DNA of 64,000 bases from Tetrahymena elliotti 4EA (lineage: Eukaryota; Ciliophora; Oligohymenophorea; Hymenostomatida; Tetrahymenidae), in the NCBI GenBank assembly GCA_000231825.2, contig JH720347.1, positions 463,302 through 527,301 of the forward strand, in the 5' to 3' direction. The first letter of the stretch is position 1, and each line of letters begins with the position of its first letter. This document shows, one piece after another, positions 26,338 to 38,760 of this stretch. The notes under the pieces were generated by a model, which saw only the letters and a program-made list of their open reading frames with translations, ran no database searches and was not told the DNA's origin. A program made the position numbers and the translations under genes.

Positions 26338-28158
26338 ATGGGCTGTGTTAAATCACATTCAATTTAAATAGATGATTAAAAAATTACTTAATTTGAAAAG
26401 AGAAGGCTTGAATAAGTTGCTTCAAAGACCAATATTCGTAATGTGTATGAGTTTTAAGGTGTTATTGGGAAAGGAGCTTTTGGTACTGTCAAGTTAGCAG
26501 CTTTAAAAAATTCTATAAATGACAGAAAAATAGCTATTAAGATTATTGAAAAAAGCTTACTAAAATCAAAACAATTTGTTCTATTAAGAGAGTTAGATAT
26601 GATGAAAAATTTAGACCATCCTAACATTATTAAATTTTATGAAGTTTATTAAGATGAAATGTTTTTTTATATCTGTATGGAGTATTGCGCTGGTGGAGAG
26701 CTGTTAGAAAGAATTAGTAAAAAAAAAGTATTTAGTGAAAAAGAAGCTTCTAATATTATGGAAAAAATATTTTCTGCTATTAACCATATGCATAGCAGAG
26801 GAGTCGTCCATAGAGATATAAAGCCAGAGAATATTCTCTTTTCAAATAAATATCCAGACTCAGAAATTAAGTTAATTGACTTTGGTCTTTCAACTAAATT
26901 TGAAAATAATGCAAATTTAAGTACAATGGTTGGAACACCAATATATGTTTCTCCAAATGTTCTTGAAGGTAAATATGATAAAACATGTGATAATTGGAGC
27001 GCTGGAGTAATTCTCTACATTTTACTGGTAGGTTACCCACCGTTTTTTGGGAATAACAAGTCAGAAATTTTCAAAAGAATAAAAGCAGGATAATATACTA
27101 TGGATGGTAATAAATTTATTTCTAATATCTATATCTAACCTTTTAATTAAATTTCATTGTTTTCTAAAAAAAGTGAGATAAGATCTCATAAAAGTTTGTT
27201 AAATTTTAAATTTTTCCTATTTGTATAATTCAAAACTCTATTTTCTAAGGATAACTTTATTTCTCAGTCATACATTTTTCTTTATCCTTAAACTAACTTT
27301 TTAAGCTACTAACAAATACTTTACCTTTTTTAAATATCTGGAGAAATTATCGTTTATTTATTATTAACTTTAATTAAAGGATTTGAATGGAATAATGTAT
27401 CTTCTTTGGCAAAAGATTTAGTTTCTAAATTACTAGTTGTTAATAGCAAGAAAAGATATACTGCTGCCTAAGTTTTGTAACACCCATGGATTAAAAAATA
27501 TTAACAAAGAAATTCTAAAGCTATATCTAATAATAGCATAATATCACCTATTTAAGAATAGTAAAATGTAAATACATGCAACACCACTGCACCAAATAAA
27601 GCAACTGACAAAGTAGATCCCAAAATAGTGAACATGCTAAAAAACTTCTCTTCTGCAAGCAAGTTTAAAAAGGAAGTTATTAGAGTTATAGTTAATTAAC
27701 TAAATGAAAAAGAGATCGAGTCTCTGAAAGTTTAATTTAAAAAAATAGACAAAGATTAAACAGGCTTAATTAGAGTTGAAGAGCTTAAAGAGGTAATGAA
27801 CTAAGCAGGTTACACCTCCTCAAAAGAAGATATAGAACAAATCATAAGGAAGATTTCATTTGAGAGTGATAAAGAATTGACAATTAAATATAGTGAATTT
27901 TTAGCTGCTACTTTAGATATTGTTAGCTATCTTAAATAAGAAAAAATATGGTCTATTTTTAAGTATTTCGATCCTTCAAACACAAATTATATATCTATTG
28001 CAGATTTAAGGGAAATTCTATTAAGAAATGGTAGAGATGTTCCTGAAGAAGAAATTAAATAAATGGTAAGTGAAGTTAATCCTTCGAATGATGGAAATAT
28101 ATCTCTTGTAGAATTCACCAGAATTATGATGGGAGAAGAAGTCGACTTCAAAAAATGA
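26338..28158 (+). CDS. CDPK: Calcium-dependent protein kinase, paralog C
   Basis: Exons 26338-27106 and 27380-28158 (273-nt intron) give 515 residues. The N-terminus MGCVKSHS carries Gly2/Cys3 acylation signals. The glycine loop is GKGAFGTV (Ala for the third Gly of the siblings), followed by [15 protein letters not shown] and DFGLS; APE is replaced by SPN. A linker of about 25 residues richer in Asn, Thr and Ser than in A and B lies between kinase and regulatory domain. EF-hand 1 is DKDQTGLIRVEE (complete). EF-hand 2 is degenerate. EF-hand 3 is DPSNTNYISIAD. EF-hand 4, NPSNDGNISLVE, has Asn at position 1. It lies 1.4 kb downstream of B in the same direction, so B and C look like a tandem pair. 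Confidence 0.95.
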
Positions 28159-29058
28159 TTAACTATTTAAATGTTAAAAAATAAATAAAATAAAATAAAC
28201 AAAAAATAAAAAAACTAATATAATCTTTCCTAATTTATTAATCAAACAAACAATCATTTAATTCAAGAATCACCAACTAATAATAATAATAAATAAAACA
28301 ATTAATTCCATATTTAATTTATTCAAAAATTACTAAAAAAAATATCAATTATGCTTTTTATCTTTATATATCTTATTTATATTCTGTTCCATAAAAAAAT
28401 ATTAATTTACTTTCATAGTTCAAATATTTCAAAACAATTTTTTGAAAAACTAAAAGATTGATTGAATAATAGTAAGAAAATTGGTTTTTCATAAATGAGC
28501 AAAACCAAATTTTTCACTCATACCTTCCCGAAATTAAGAAAAATTTTTAACTTTTTATTTTTTTAATTTAAGCAATTATTTGTAAATTTTAGATTTTTTA
28601 GTGTATTTTTAAACAAATCTATTAAAATAATTTATTTTATCACACTTAGACTTAGACTTGAAATTCCTTCAATTATTAACATAAAAAACTGAATCAAAAA
28701 ATTAGATATAATATTCAGATTCATTTTTTTGTTTTGATTTCCATAAAATTAAAGAATAGTCTTTTTAATTATTGTTTTTAATTTTTCTTTTTTATTTCAT
28801 AACTTTAATGATCTTTTATGAAAAAATAATTTAATTTAGCAATATAATTTTAATCAACATTAAAATAAATGAAAATTATGTTTAGAAAATATTTATTTAA
28901 CTTTTAGAGTTATTTCTACCTTATTTACATATTCTATAATATTTGAACTCTAAGCATATTTCATCAAAAAGTATACCCATAAATAGGAGAGATAAATCTA
29001 AATTATTAAATCTAAATAATTAAAACTTAGAAATTATAGAGAGTTAACTATTTTTAAA
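28159..29058. other. Intergenic, A+T-rich, with a hairpin
   Basis: No coding frame. An imperfect inverted repeat at 28477-28514 (AAAATTGGTTTT against AAAACCAAATTTT, with loop TCATAAATGAGC) is the only structure noted. The right end is upstream of the NSUN5-like gene. Confidence 0.5.
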
Positions 29059-30468
29059 ATGAACAAGTATATTTCTTACTCAAAAGTACTTAAATAAATA
29101 GCAGTAGATAAAGGAAACTTTAAGACAGTTTTATTTAGAGAATACAAAGGTGACTCTAAACTTAAAGAAGCTTATGGAATCTTGATAAAAGCAGTAAAAA
29201 ACTATGATAAGATAGTAGAAATTGGGTCAATCATAAATTAAAAAAACAAAAAAAATGTAATAGGCAATATGCAACTATTTTGCATCTTAGTTATTGAACA
29301 ATTCTATAGCAAGAAGAAGAAAATTGAAGGTGGAGGTTAATTGAAAAAAATAATTATAGAAAACAAAGACTTAATTGCTAGTCAGCTAAATATTGATTTA
29401 AATGCAGAAAATAATTCTAATTTGATTCGATAAGATGTACACATCAGATGGATATCTAAATAATAAAATGAAAACAAACAAAACAAAGAGAAAAAATCAA
29501 AGACATAAAACGTCTCAGATAAAATTCAAATAGAAGATAATAGATTATAGAATATAATGATATAAAAAGCACAACCAGATGATATTATTGATAATTTATA
29601 TACTTTAAAATATAATGAATACTAAGCAGTTATTAGTAAAGATTCTTCTGTTTTAGATTCTACTGATATAGTCATTCAAAGCAAATCTTCTGCTATGCCT
29701 GTCTATCTTCTTTTTAAGAATGTAATTGATGAGCAAAATAATTAATTATTATCTAAAGCTTCCAGACCATCAAAAAATTTTGATGTTATTGACTGCTGTT
29801 CTGCTCCTGGAAATAAAACTATGTAAGCTGCTGAATATCTTAAAGGTAGAGGAAAGGTCTTTGCTTTTGAAAAGAACTAATAACGTTTTGAATTGTTAAA
29901 AGAGAGAACCTAAAAATATGGATTCGGAGAAATTATTACTTGCTTAAACGAAGATTTTTTAACTTTAGATGTGACTTAATATCCTAATGTAGAATACTTT
30001 GTAGCTGATCCCTCTTGTTCAGGTACAGGAATGCTCAATCATATTTACTTTGATGAAGACTAGATAAAGTTAGAAGAAGAAAACCTTTAAAACTAGAAGA
30101 GCAAAAAATCTTTTATGGAGAGAACATAAGATATTTTTGAATCATATGATAAATAAATGAAATAAAGAGTGGTTGGTCTCGGATAATTCTAATTAAAAAT
30201 TTTGAATAAATTAGCAACTTTCCCTAAAATAAAAGCATTTTCTTATTCAACATGCTCTATTCATTAACAAGAAAATGAAGATGTTGTTTTTAAGTTTTTA
30301 TAAGAAAATGAATCATTTGAATTAGTTTAAGCTTGTCCAGAATGGTAGACAAGAGGATTTAAAACCAAAAACTTACCTGACGGTGATAAATGTATCCGTG
30401 TTAATCCTTTTGAGGATAAATCAGATGGATTCTTTGTTGCTTTGTTCTAAAAAAAGTTATTTGTATGA
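29059..30468 (+). CDS. NSUN5: NSUN5/Rcm1-type 25S/28S rRNA cytosine-C5 methyltransferase
   Basis: An intronless 469-residue frame, similar in length to NSUN5 (about 430) and yeast Rcm1 (490). The N-terminal part (1-220) is the variable RNA-binding region. The Rossmann methyltransferase follows, with the SAM-binding motif CSAPGNKT at about residue 247. Motif IV, DPSCSGTGM, is at about 317; DPSC is the NSUN5 form, where most relatives have DAPC. Motif VI, YSTCSIHQQEN, is at about 396 and holds the catalytic Cys. Both cysteines of the NOL1/NOP2/Sun mechanism are present. The family methylates one cytosine of the large-subunit rRNA in the nucleolus. A short tail follows the last strand (GFFVALF). 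Assignment to NSUN5 rather than another NSUN rests mainly on motif IV. Confidence 0.92.
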
Positions 30469-31199
30469 ACAATTAATTAATTAATAATAAAATTATTAAC
30501 GTAAAACAAAATAAAAATGAAGTATTAAAAATTTAAAATCTAAATTACAATGACACAAAATTTAAACAAATTGTAATTTTTATTATCTATTGCATTAAAA
30601 TTTTCTTAGAATACAAATTTTTCTCATTCCTTTTCTTCTGTATTTTGTATCAAGTATTTGGTTAATTTACTTAATCAAATAAAAGATTGTAAAAAAATAG
30701 AATCTTAAATATATTTTTCTTGAAATTTTATGATTGATAATTTTCTATAATACATTTTTTAGGAATATTCATTTTAGTTAGATAAATTAACCCTTTTCTA
30801 AATTATATATATATATAGTACCCTTATTATTTCTTTTTTTTTAATTATTTTCGTTTTTTGGTGTTTTACTTTTTTTCACCTGGTTTTTGGTGTTTATTTA
30901 TTTTTTGTTTTTTTTCTAAATTTAAAATAAAAAAATAAAATAAGTAAATAGTTTACATTTCAGAAATTAAAAAAATTTAATTAAAAGAATTTACCTTTAA
31001 AATTAGAAAGAATATCTTTAAATTTTCGAAATGAAGAAAAAATTCAATTTTCTATTTGTAGGAGAAATGAATTTTAAAAATAAAAAAGGAAAATGTTAAT
31101 TATGTTGATTAAATTTGTTTAAGTGTTTTATCTATGTATGTAGCTGTTTTTTAGAATTTTAAATATAGAAATTTTGATTAAATATTTTAGAAATGTTTG
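30469..31199. other. Intergenic between convergent genes
   Basis: This is the 3' flank of the NSUN5-like gene and of the minus-strand NamZ-like gene. It contains a short TA run near 30808 and a direct repeat of TTTTTGGTGTTT at about 30852 and 30885. No gene was seen. Confidence 0.5.
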
Positions 31200-32652
31200 T
31201 CAATTATAAATTAAATGTCTCTCTCTAATTTTTTTCCATTCTTTGAGATTTGATGAGCAGGAATCTAATATGTCTTATACAGATACACTCTTGTTGGTGA
31301 TTTAGTTGTAAAAGTTTATTGTTCCAAACTCTTAACAACTACCTTTTTATGTTAAAGTCATATTTTAAGGATATTCTTAAAGCAAAACTTGCAAAATTCT
31401 AGTTCCTACAAAAACTGAATCATAATTATCTTTGTCAATCACTGTTATCTAAATACCTTAGCAAGTTTAATTAACCCATTTACTGGTAGTTGGAATAAAT
31501 GATACTGGAGTAAATTAAGCATACTAATTGACAGTGTTATCATAGGTCAAAATTTAGCTTATTAAAGTACCATTTACGAATGGAGCACCTAATATTTAGA
31601 ATGGATTGTTAGTTCCTCTACCTTCACTGGCATTAGTTTATTCAAAAACACCTGTGCCTGGATAAACATAAGCAGTTTAATATGTTTTCATGTTAGGAGA
31701 AGGATTAATCCATAAGGAGGCATTGGGGAACCCAGAATTTCTATGATAATTAGGGATTTTAATAGCCTTCAAATCATTAATTTTGTGTACCAAATATTCA
31801 TCATTAAATAATTTTGCTAATTCACCAGTTGTCATTGCATAACGAGTAGGGATAGTGAAATTCTAATTGAATAGACGACCTATGTAACCAGCTTCAATTT
31901 CAAGAGGGCATCCTTATATTAATTCACCTCCAAGAACATTAGGACGATCAACAACAATAAAATTTATCTCCTTTTTAGAAATGTTAGTTTGAATTTCTTT
32001 GAAATTTGATGAAAGCTATCTTTGTGAATTATTGAGTTAGAAAATATCTTTTATTTACATATTTTAAGTCAAATTGTAATTATAATTTCCTACAGCCTCT
32101 TATGCATAACTCATAGTCCAAATATAAGTAAAGAAACGTGTTCCAACATCAACGATACAATGAACAATAGTATCAACTTACTCCAACATTTCAACAGTTG
32201 GCTATTTACGTATTCCATATAAACTATAAACAGTTATGTTTGTTTATGGATCTACATAATCATATACTAAACTACCAGCATCTTAATCTCCTCTAATTCC
32301 ATGTTCAGCTGCAAGGGCATACTATTAATAATAGACATTAAATATTAACATATTCATATGAAAATAATTATAAGAAATGTGAGATTTTAAATATCTTTTT
32401 AAAAAAAGAAAGGTTTTTTACTTCTAAAGTGTAGTTAAAGGCATTTTAATTTTTGAAAAGAACATCAAATAAGAGTTCTCTTGAGCTATCTATGCAAGAA
32501 GGATTTGTTAGAATAGCTATTCTTTTTCCTTAAATTTAGGTAAGTAGCTCTTATGTTTGAATATCATAACTTCCTGAACTTTGGAAAGAGTTACCATAAG
32601 TTGAAGATGCTAAAAGCACCAAAATTGATGCAAAAAATACAAATTTCTTCAT
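31200..32652 (-). CDS. Secreted DUF1343/NamZ-like (GH171-type) exo-beta-N-acetylmuramidase family protein
   Basis: Exons 32422-32652 and 31200-32321 (100-nt intron) give 450 residues. The N-terminus is a classic signal peptide (MKKFVFFASILVLLASS), so the protein enters the secretory or phagosomal route. The rest follows DUF1343 order: RIAILTNPS (strand one), AAEHGIRGDQDAG (family EHGFRGD..AG), a DVGTRFFTYIWTM core, FIVVDRPNVLGG, GCPLE, PTRYAMTTGELAKLF, PSPNM, TAYVYPGTGVFE and NASEGRGT..PF. These are hallmark motifs of the bacterial NamZ/YbbC family, which removes N-acetylmuramic acid from peptidoglycan ends. In a bacteria-eating ciliate it could help digest cell walls. The intron and Gln codons TAA/TAG show that it is a resident nuclear gene. 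Family assignment is strong; the enzymatic specificity is inferred. Confidence 0.9.
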
Positions 32653-33242
32653 ATTATTACTTGAGATTCCTAAAAACTGTGTTTAATTAGATTTTTTTAA
32701 TAAATAAATCTTTGTTTGATTATCTCAAATAATTTACCTTTAATCAAAAAGGTTTTTATGATTTGTAAGCTAATAATGATTAGAAAGATAAATTTAGATA
32801 GAATATTCAACCTTACTTAGTTTATAAAACTTCACAAAACTAAAAAAATTCAAGGTTGAATGAAGAGTATATTTGTAATTATTTACCATTTAAATTATTA
32901 TGTATTTTTATATTTAATTTATGAAAAATTCAATTAAATTTTGTAGAGCAAATCGATATAAAAAAATATGAAATTGATAAAGTATTTTAGAAATGATAAA
33001 ATAATAAAATAAAATTAAACATATATATATATATAATTTTAATAACATAAAAAGTACTGATTTAATTATTTTATAATTTAACGAATAATTAATTATCTAT
33101 TTACTTTTTTTATATAAGTTTGCTGTGTTGTTAATTTGTTTATAAGAAAGAATAATTAAAAGGGTTTCATTAAGAAGATAGATTGATTGATCATGAATGT
33201 ACAATTTTATTGCCACTCGCTCATTAAGCAGGTTTAAGTGAT
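32653..33242. other. Intergenic, A+T-rich
   Basis: Upstream of the NamZ-like gene and downstream of the kinase-EF-hand gene (both minus). It has a TA dinucleotide run near 33020-33035 and no coding frame. Confidence 0.5.
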
Positions 33243-35276
33243 TCAGACAAAAAATTTTGAGAACTCTTAGAATGAGATTTTCTAATCGTTATCTGTGTCA
33301 AATAATTTAAAAATATAATTGTATTCATCTTCATAAATGTATTTGTCAATAATTTTAATGAACTTTTTGAATTCATTAATGTCCAAGTATGAGTCTTTTG
33401 TTTAGTCAAAGTTACGGAAAATTACTTTGATGTCAATATTATTTTCTTTTATTATTCTTCTCAGTTCGCCAATCAGTCTTTTAGCCTTTTCTTAGAAAAA
33501 GTTATACTGATTTTCTTAATCTTATATACCATATGTAAGGGCATTTTTAAACTCTTCAAATGATACTTAGTTATCTTTATCTTTATCAAACTTTTCAAAG
33601 CACTTTTAAATTTCATGGTCTTTAAGAGCGGGTGCAACCACACGTATAAGTTTATCAAATTCTTATTTATCAAGGGTTCCTAATTTATCTTTATCAAAAT
33701 TAGAAAATATTTCTTTGAGATTAAGCTAGTTTGCTTTGATAATTTCTTTTAAGTCTGTAATCAAAATAGAAGCAGGATCATCAATATCTGCAAAATCATA
33801 CTGACAGAAGATAGATGCGAATTCTTACAAAGAAATTTTTTTATCATTTGATGTATCAACAACTTTAAAAATAGCCTTAGATTCAAAAGAAGTGATTCTG
33901 GGGTCAATGCTGACTAAGAATTAGAAGAACTCTTATTCATCCAAGCTACCTCCTTTATCTCTATCGAATTTATCAAATATATGATTTACATTCAAGTTGT
34001 GTGTCTGTACGATTTCTTGCATAGACCTTAGAATTTTTTTAGTTCTATCATCAATTTTTACTTAAGGACTTTATATTTCTCCACCTCCATCAACTAATAT
34101 CGGATGCTTAAATATCTTTTTATTTAAAGAAATTAGATTTTACAAAATTTTAAAAGCTTAAAATGTTGAAAAAAATTATTTTAGTGGAATATTTTTTATG
34201 TATTTTTTGTAAAGAACAGTTACTTGAATCAACGTAGTAAATCAAAAATTTATAATTGTAAATTATTCAAATTTACTGTTTAAAATTTGATTTCTAATTA
34301 AAAATTTTACTGCAAAAAAATTGCAAAAGCTGTAATAAATAAGTGGTTTTAAATCATTTAATCAATCAATCAATCATATAATTACTTCATCCCAGCTCAT
34401 TCTTTTGCTTTCATCAATAACTAAACATCTAGAAATAAAATCTTTAGTATCTTTCCCGATTGGCTTATCATAAGGAAATCTCAAGGGTGTAGTTTTTATG
34501 TTTCTAAGGAATGAATACAAATCTCTTGCAGGCCAGGGACTATTTTTACAAAATAATTTAAGTTGTTATAACACGAAAAATTTATTTCAAAAATGCATAA
34601 AATTTGTTGATTTCTCTTAATTAATTTAATCAAAATAAGTAAAAATTTACGTCTTTCCAAATATTATCTCATAAAAAGTCATTCCAATAGACCAGACATC
34701 ACTTTTAGCTGTGTAAGGCATGTTTTCTAAAAGCTATGGAGCCATATAAAGAGGAGTACCAACATACTCTTTCATAAATTATTTGCCTCTTGGATCAATT
34801 TTTGTGGCAAACCCAAAATCTGCTATTTTAAAAGTGTCTCTACTTAGAAGAATATTTTATGGTTTAATATCTCTATGGATGTATCCTTTTTCATGCATCT
34901 CTTTAAAACCATTCATAAATTACTTTAGGATTTCAATAGCCTATTTTTCTTTTAATTTTCCACCTTTTTTTTCAATATAATGTTTAAGATCTCCCCCTTC
35001 ACAAAATTCCATAAATAAATATGTCTCTTTATTATTTCCAGAGCAGTCTAAAAGTCTAACAATATTTGGAGATTTTAATTACTTCATTATTTGAATTTCA
35101 TTTTTCAGTGAAGCAATCATATCTTATTGCTTAAAATTTTTCATATCAAGTACTTTTACTGCAACTTCTTACTTGGTTTTATGATTTATTGCTCTATAAA
35201 CTTTACCAAAGGATCCCTCCCCGATAAATTTTCTGTTTTCCCATTAATAATCTCCTTCAATATGTACTTTATTCAT
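33243..35276 (-). CDS. ULK-like Ser/Thr kinase fused to six EF-hands
   Basis: Exons 34651-35276, 34386-34539 and 33243-34115 (introns 111 and 270 nt) give 550 residues. The kinase domain (about 9-265) has GEGSFGKV, VAVKVLD, MEFCEGGDL, HRDIKPQN and ADFGFA. DFGFA and the NNKETYLFMEFCEGGDLKHY stretch resemble ULK/ATG1 kinases more than the CDPKs of this window. The APE motif is APQ (the Gln is a TAG codon). The second intron falls inside subdomain XI, joining SWDE to IFKHPIL, which proves that the two halves are one gene. The C-terminus (about 290-550) has six EF-hand loops: DRDKGGSLDEQE, DTSNDKKISLQE, DKDKLGTLDKQE, DKDKDNQVSFEE, DQTKDSYLDINE and DTDNDQKISFQE, most with full calcium ligands. There is no acylation signal. 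Two ATG4 genes follow upstream on the same strand. Calcium control is likely; an autophagy role is inferred. Confidence 0.9.
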
Positions 35277-36816
35277 ACTTTTAATAAGTGCTTAAATTAT
35301 TTATTCTGAAAAAATTTAATTAAATTAACTAATATGTTAGTCAATTTATTATTACACAACAATAAATTATGCAAAAATTATATAAATTAACTAAATTTAA
35401 GACACTCTTCCTCTTCTACTAAAGAAAAAAAATAATTCATTTTTTGGCAAGTAGAACAAAAATTGCAAGCAATTCTTTAACATTTCTTTCATCTTATTAA
35501 TTATAATAAACTTAGATAATCTAAATATTTTTTTTAAAGAAATGATGTAAAGTAACGAAAAGAAAAAGTGATACTTTATAATTCAAAAAAAGAACAAGAA
35601 TTAATTATATAATTTACATTATTTGAGTAAGAATGAACTTGAAAATTACAAAAAATATTTACTCTTCATAAAGTAAAATTTAAATAAGTTAATTACTTTT
35701 TTCCAAATATTTTTTCCCCACATATTAAAATTTAGTTATCTACTTTATTTCTTTTAAATACTATTCTGGTATTGAACAACCTCATATTTTATTACTTTTT
35801 TCATAAGTAAATTATATAAATTTTTTTATCTGAATATTTGCTTTAGTTAGCTTTATAAAAGTTAAGAAATTTATGAATAATATTTTGATTTTGTAAAGTA
35901 TCATTTAATTTTACTCAGTATTTTTTACTAATTGATGCTTCTTAATAAAAAGCCCATAAATAATAACCTTTTTTTGAAATTTTATAAAATTGTGGCCAGC
36001 CTGCCAAATTTTCAGCTTTCTTTTTTCTCATTAAATATTTTATTTAAAATTTTTAAATCATCCATTCTTTATATAATTTTTTTAAACATTTTTCACTTCT
36101 TACTTGAGACAACTAAATAATTATAAAATATCATGATAACTTGATTTTCTTAATATAATTTAAAAGTTAGTGAATCTCATAATTAATATTAAATGAAATA
36201 ATTTTAATTTTGGTTTATTCTGTTTAAGTCAATTCATTCATAACAATTAAAAGCAATAAATTATTTAATATATTTTAATAAAAAATTATAAAAGAGAAAA
36301 ATAAAATTAAAAATTTGTAGATTTAAAATTGATATTTTAAATATTTTTTACCAAAGAGGAAATAGTTTTATAAATAATTTTATTTTCAAAATTCTTCAAC
36401 TACGTGTAAAATATAAATTAAGATAAAAGTATGCTTTTTGCTTGTAATTAAAAACGGTTTCTCTGTAATTAATATAGGTTGCACCAAAATTAATTTGCCG
36501 AATTTTGTGTAGATAATAAATTTGTAAATAAAATATAACAGTTAAAAAAAAACAATCTCGTAAATAAAAATAAACTAAATTTGAATAGCTTTTAAATTTT
36601 TTCACATTTTTCAACATTTTAATATAAGATAGAGAGAATATAAATAAATAATACAGAAAGATAGTTAGTACAGTGTAAGAAGAATATTGTTGTTGAATTT
36701 TTTATTAAATTTTTATATAGTGAAGAATTTAAATATTTTGCTTTTATTATAAGTGTAGATCAAAATTGTTCATTCATGCTATTTTTTTTATTAAATTTGA
36801 GAATACACTAGTTTTT
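35277..36816. other. Intergenic, A+T-rich, 1.5 kb
   Basis: Lies between the kinase-EF-hand gene start and the stop of ATG4 paralog 1. A minus-strand frame of 73 codons at 36396-36617 lacks domain features and is probably chance. Nothing else noted. Confidence 0.5.
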
Positions 36817-38052
36817 TCAAGCTAAGTCTATTACATACTCTTAGGAGGAGTTTTCATATTTAAGATTAATATCAAATTTAGAGTCTTAGATTCCAATGAA
36901 AAAGGAACTTTAGGAGACAGAATCTTCTGATTATTGTTAATACTATTTGTTTAAATTACTAATTTTTTATAAGAAGATGTTGTATTATTTCTCAGAACGA
37001 ATATAGAAAGAGAAAGTAATATCTCCTTCATATTTCAGACATGAGTCAGCTCTCACCTTTTTAGGGAAGAATGAAGACATTTCTTCTTCTGTTAAATTCA
37101 AAGGATCTTTGCATGCATTCTAATTTTTTAAAAGTTTATTTAACATTTTGTAAATCAGAATAATTTATAAGTTATTATTTACCTGTTAAGTATGGGGATC
37201 AAGAGATAAAAATTGATCATTCATGTATCCGATAGTAAATAGGCTTTTATTTTTAACTGCTCCAATAGCACCTACAAAATACTCTAGATCCATTAAGGAT
37301 TTAATTTATTCTACATAGCTTGAGTTTAATTTGCCTGTTCCTAACTTAAAATGTAAAATAAGTAGTAGGCTCTTTTCCCAGTTCTTCATTTTTTAGCTGA
37401 TATCTTCCTTAAAAATGACCCCTGAGCAGGAAGTTACTATTTTAAGACTCTTTACTAATTTCTGTTACTTAAATTACTGTTTAAGAGCTTTTATGCCTTA
37501 TACTGGTGTGTATTACTTCTTCAAAGGAACTTAAAATAAGTTTATGGCTTAGGTTATGAGAGAGTGGAATCCAAAAGGAGATTGGTCCATATTTTCAAGA
37601 GAGTTACTCTCTGCAAACATCATAATTAAGTGCTAGTAATCCAATTTAGTTTTTTCGTTGTAGATAAAAGAAGGTACTCTCTTTTCATAAAGGTGACGCT
37701 TTAATCCCTAAGCAATCATCATTTAGGAGGTACGTAGGGAGCATCCCCATCCATCATCTGTTGTGATGGTAGTAGATAAATACTAGAACTCTTTCATATT
37801 TTTTTTATATGTAAAGAACAGAAGTGAAGATAATTCTTCTTAGAGCAAATCATTAGTTTTTTCTCCACAGTAGAATATCTTTCCTAATATTTAACACATA
37901 GGTCTTTCAGTGTTTGTTAAAATAAACTTTTTGGTAGTTGAGAATATGGAATCTTCACTATTTATAAAAAATAAATTAGAATATATACAAATAAGTTTAA
38001 ATTTTAAAATTTACTTGACAAGTTAGACACGGTTTTATGTAGTAGTGCTCAT
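36817..38052 (-). CDS. ATG4: ATG4 autophagy cysteine protease, paralog 1
   Basis: Exons 38015-38052, 37183-37957 and 36817-37119 (introns 57 and 63 nt) give 371 residues. The peptidase C54 core is clear: GWGCSLRTSQMM holds the catalytic Cys85; LHFKLGTGKLN matches the family strand before the active-site turn; FTIGYMNDQFLSLDPHT supplies Asp266 and His268. All three catalytic residues are therefore present. A shortened version of the usual C-terminal region (LKYEGDITFSFYI) follows. ATG4 trims the C-terminus of ATG8 before lipidation and removes it from membranes later. The first exon is only 38 nt. A second, quite different ATG4 lies 700 bp away on the same strand. No ATG8-binding motif is evident at its C-terminus (YVIDLA). 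Confidence 0.92.
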
Positions 38053-38760
38053 TACCTTGATTTGTTATGATAGTATAATAGTAGTTAGTTAGTTAGTAGT
38101 TGTAACTTTTAATAAATCTTTTAGTGATTTAATATTATTATTATTTTTAGTTAATAATATCTTATAATTTAAGAGGTGGTTAAGGATTTGTTTTTTTTAA
38201 ATTTTGCTTATTTTTATTTGCAATATTTCTTTTTAGATTTATTGATAAACTATCATACACTTTTTCATATAGTACTTTTTTATATTATATCTTGTAGAAG
38301 TGAAAAATTTTACAGCTTTTAAAGTTATTAAAAGCAACTCAAATTTCTAGTTAACGTTTAGATTGAACTCCAAATTTACCTGTTTTGACTAACTCATTTG
38401 TATCTTAAGTAATTAATTGTGTATTTTAATAATCATAATATTTTTCAGTTATTTACTTATACTCTCTATAATTGATATAGAAAGCAGTGTTTACAATATA
38501 TTTTACTATTTAAGTTTTTTTACAGATAACATGAACTACAAAAAATGAGAATGAGATACATACAAACAGAAAAGAAGACACACAGAAATTAAAAAAAGAT
38601 TTTTTTAATTGAATAAATCTAAGTAATTAGTAAATTATTTGCATATTCTGATTGTTTATGATAATTTTAAAATTTACTATATTTTGAAAAGAAAATAGAT
38701 AATTTAAACTGGTTAATACATTTGTTACTTGAATTAATTTAAAATTTTTAATAGAATATA
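38053..38760. other. Spacer between the two ATG4 genes
   Basis: A+T-rich spacer with a TTAG-rich run near 38085-38100. On the minus strand near 38400 a short ATG frame followed by a GTAAAT donor is visible but has no matching acceptor in phase, so I do not call an exon. Confidence 0.45.

Noticed and set aside
33243..34115. A separate EF-hand gene next to a separate kinase gene
   Set aside because: The EF-hand exon has no start codon, and its first codons complete kinase subdomain XI (SWDE then IFKHPIL) across a phase-0 intron, so both belong to one gene.
36396..36617. Minus-strand 73-codon frame
   Set aside because: It is rich in Tyr, Phe, Lys and Asn as expected from A+T composition, with no domain, no splice continuation and no neighbour link.
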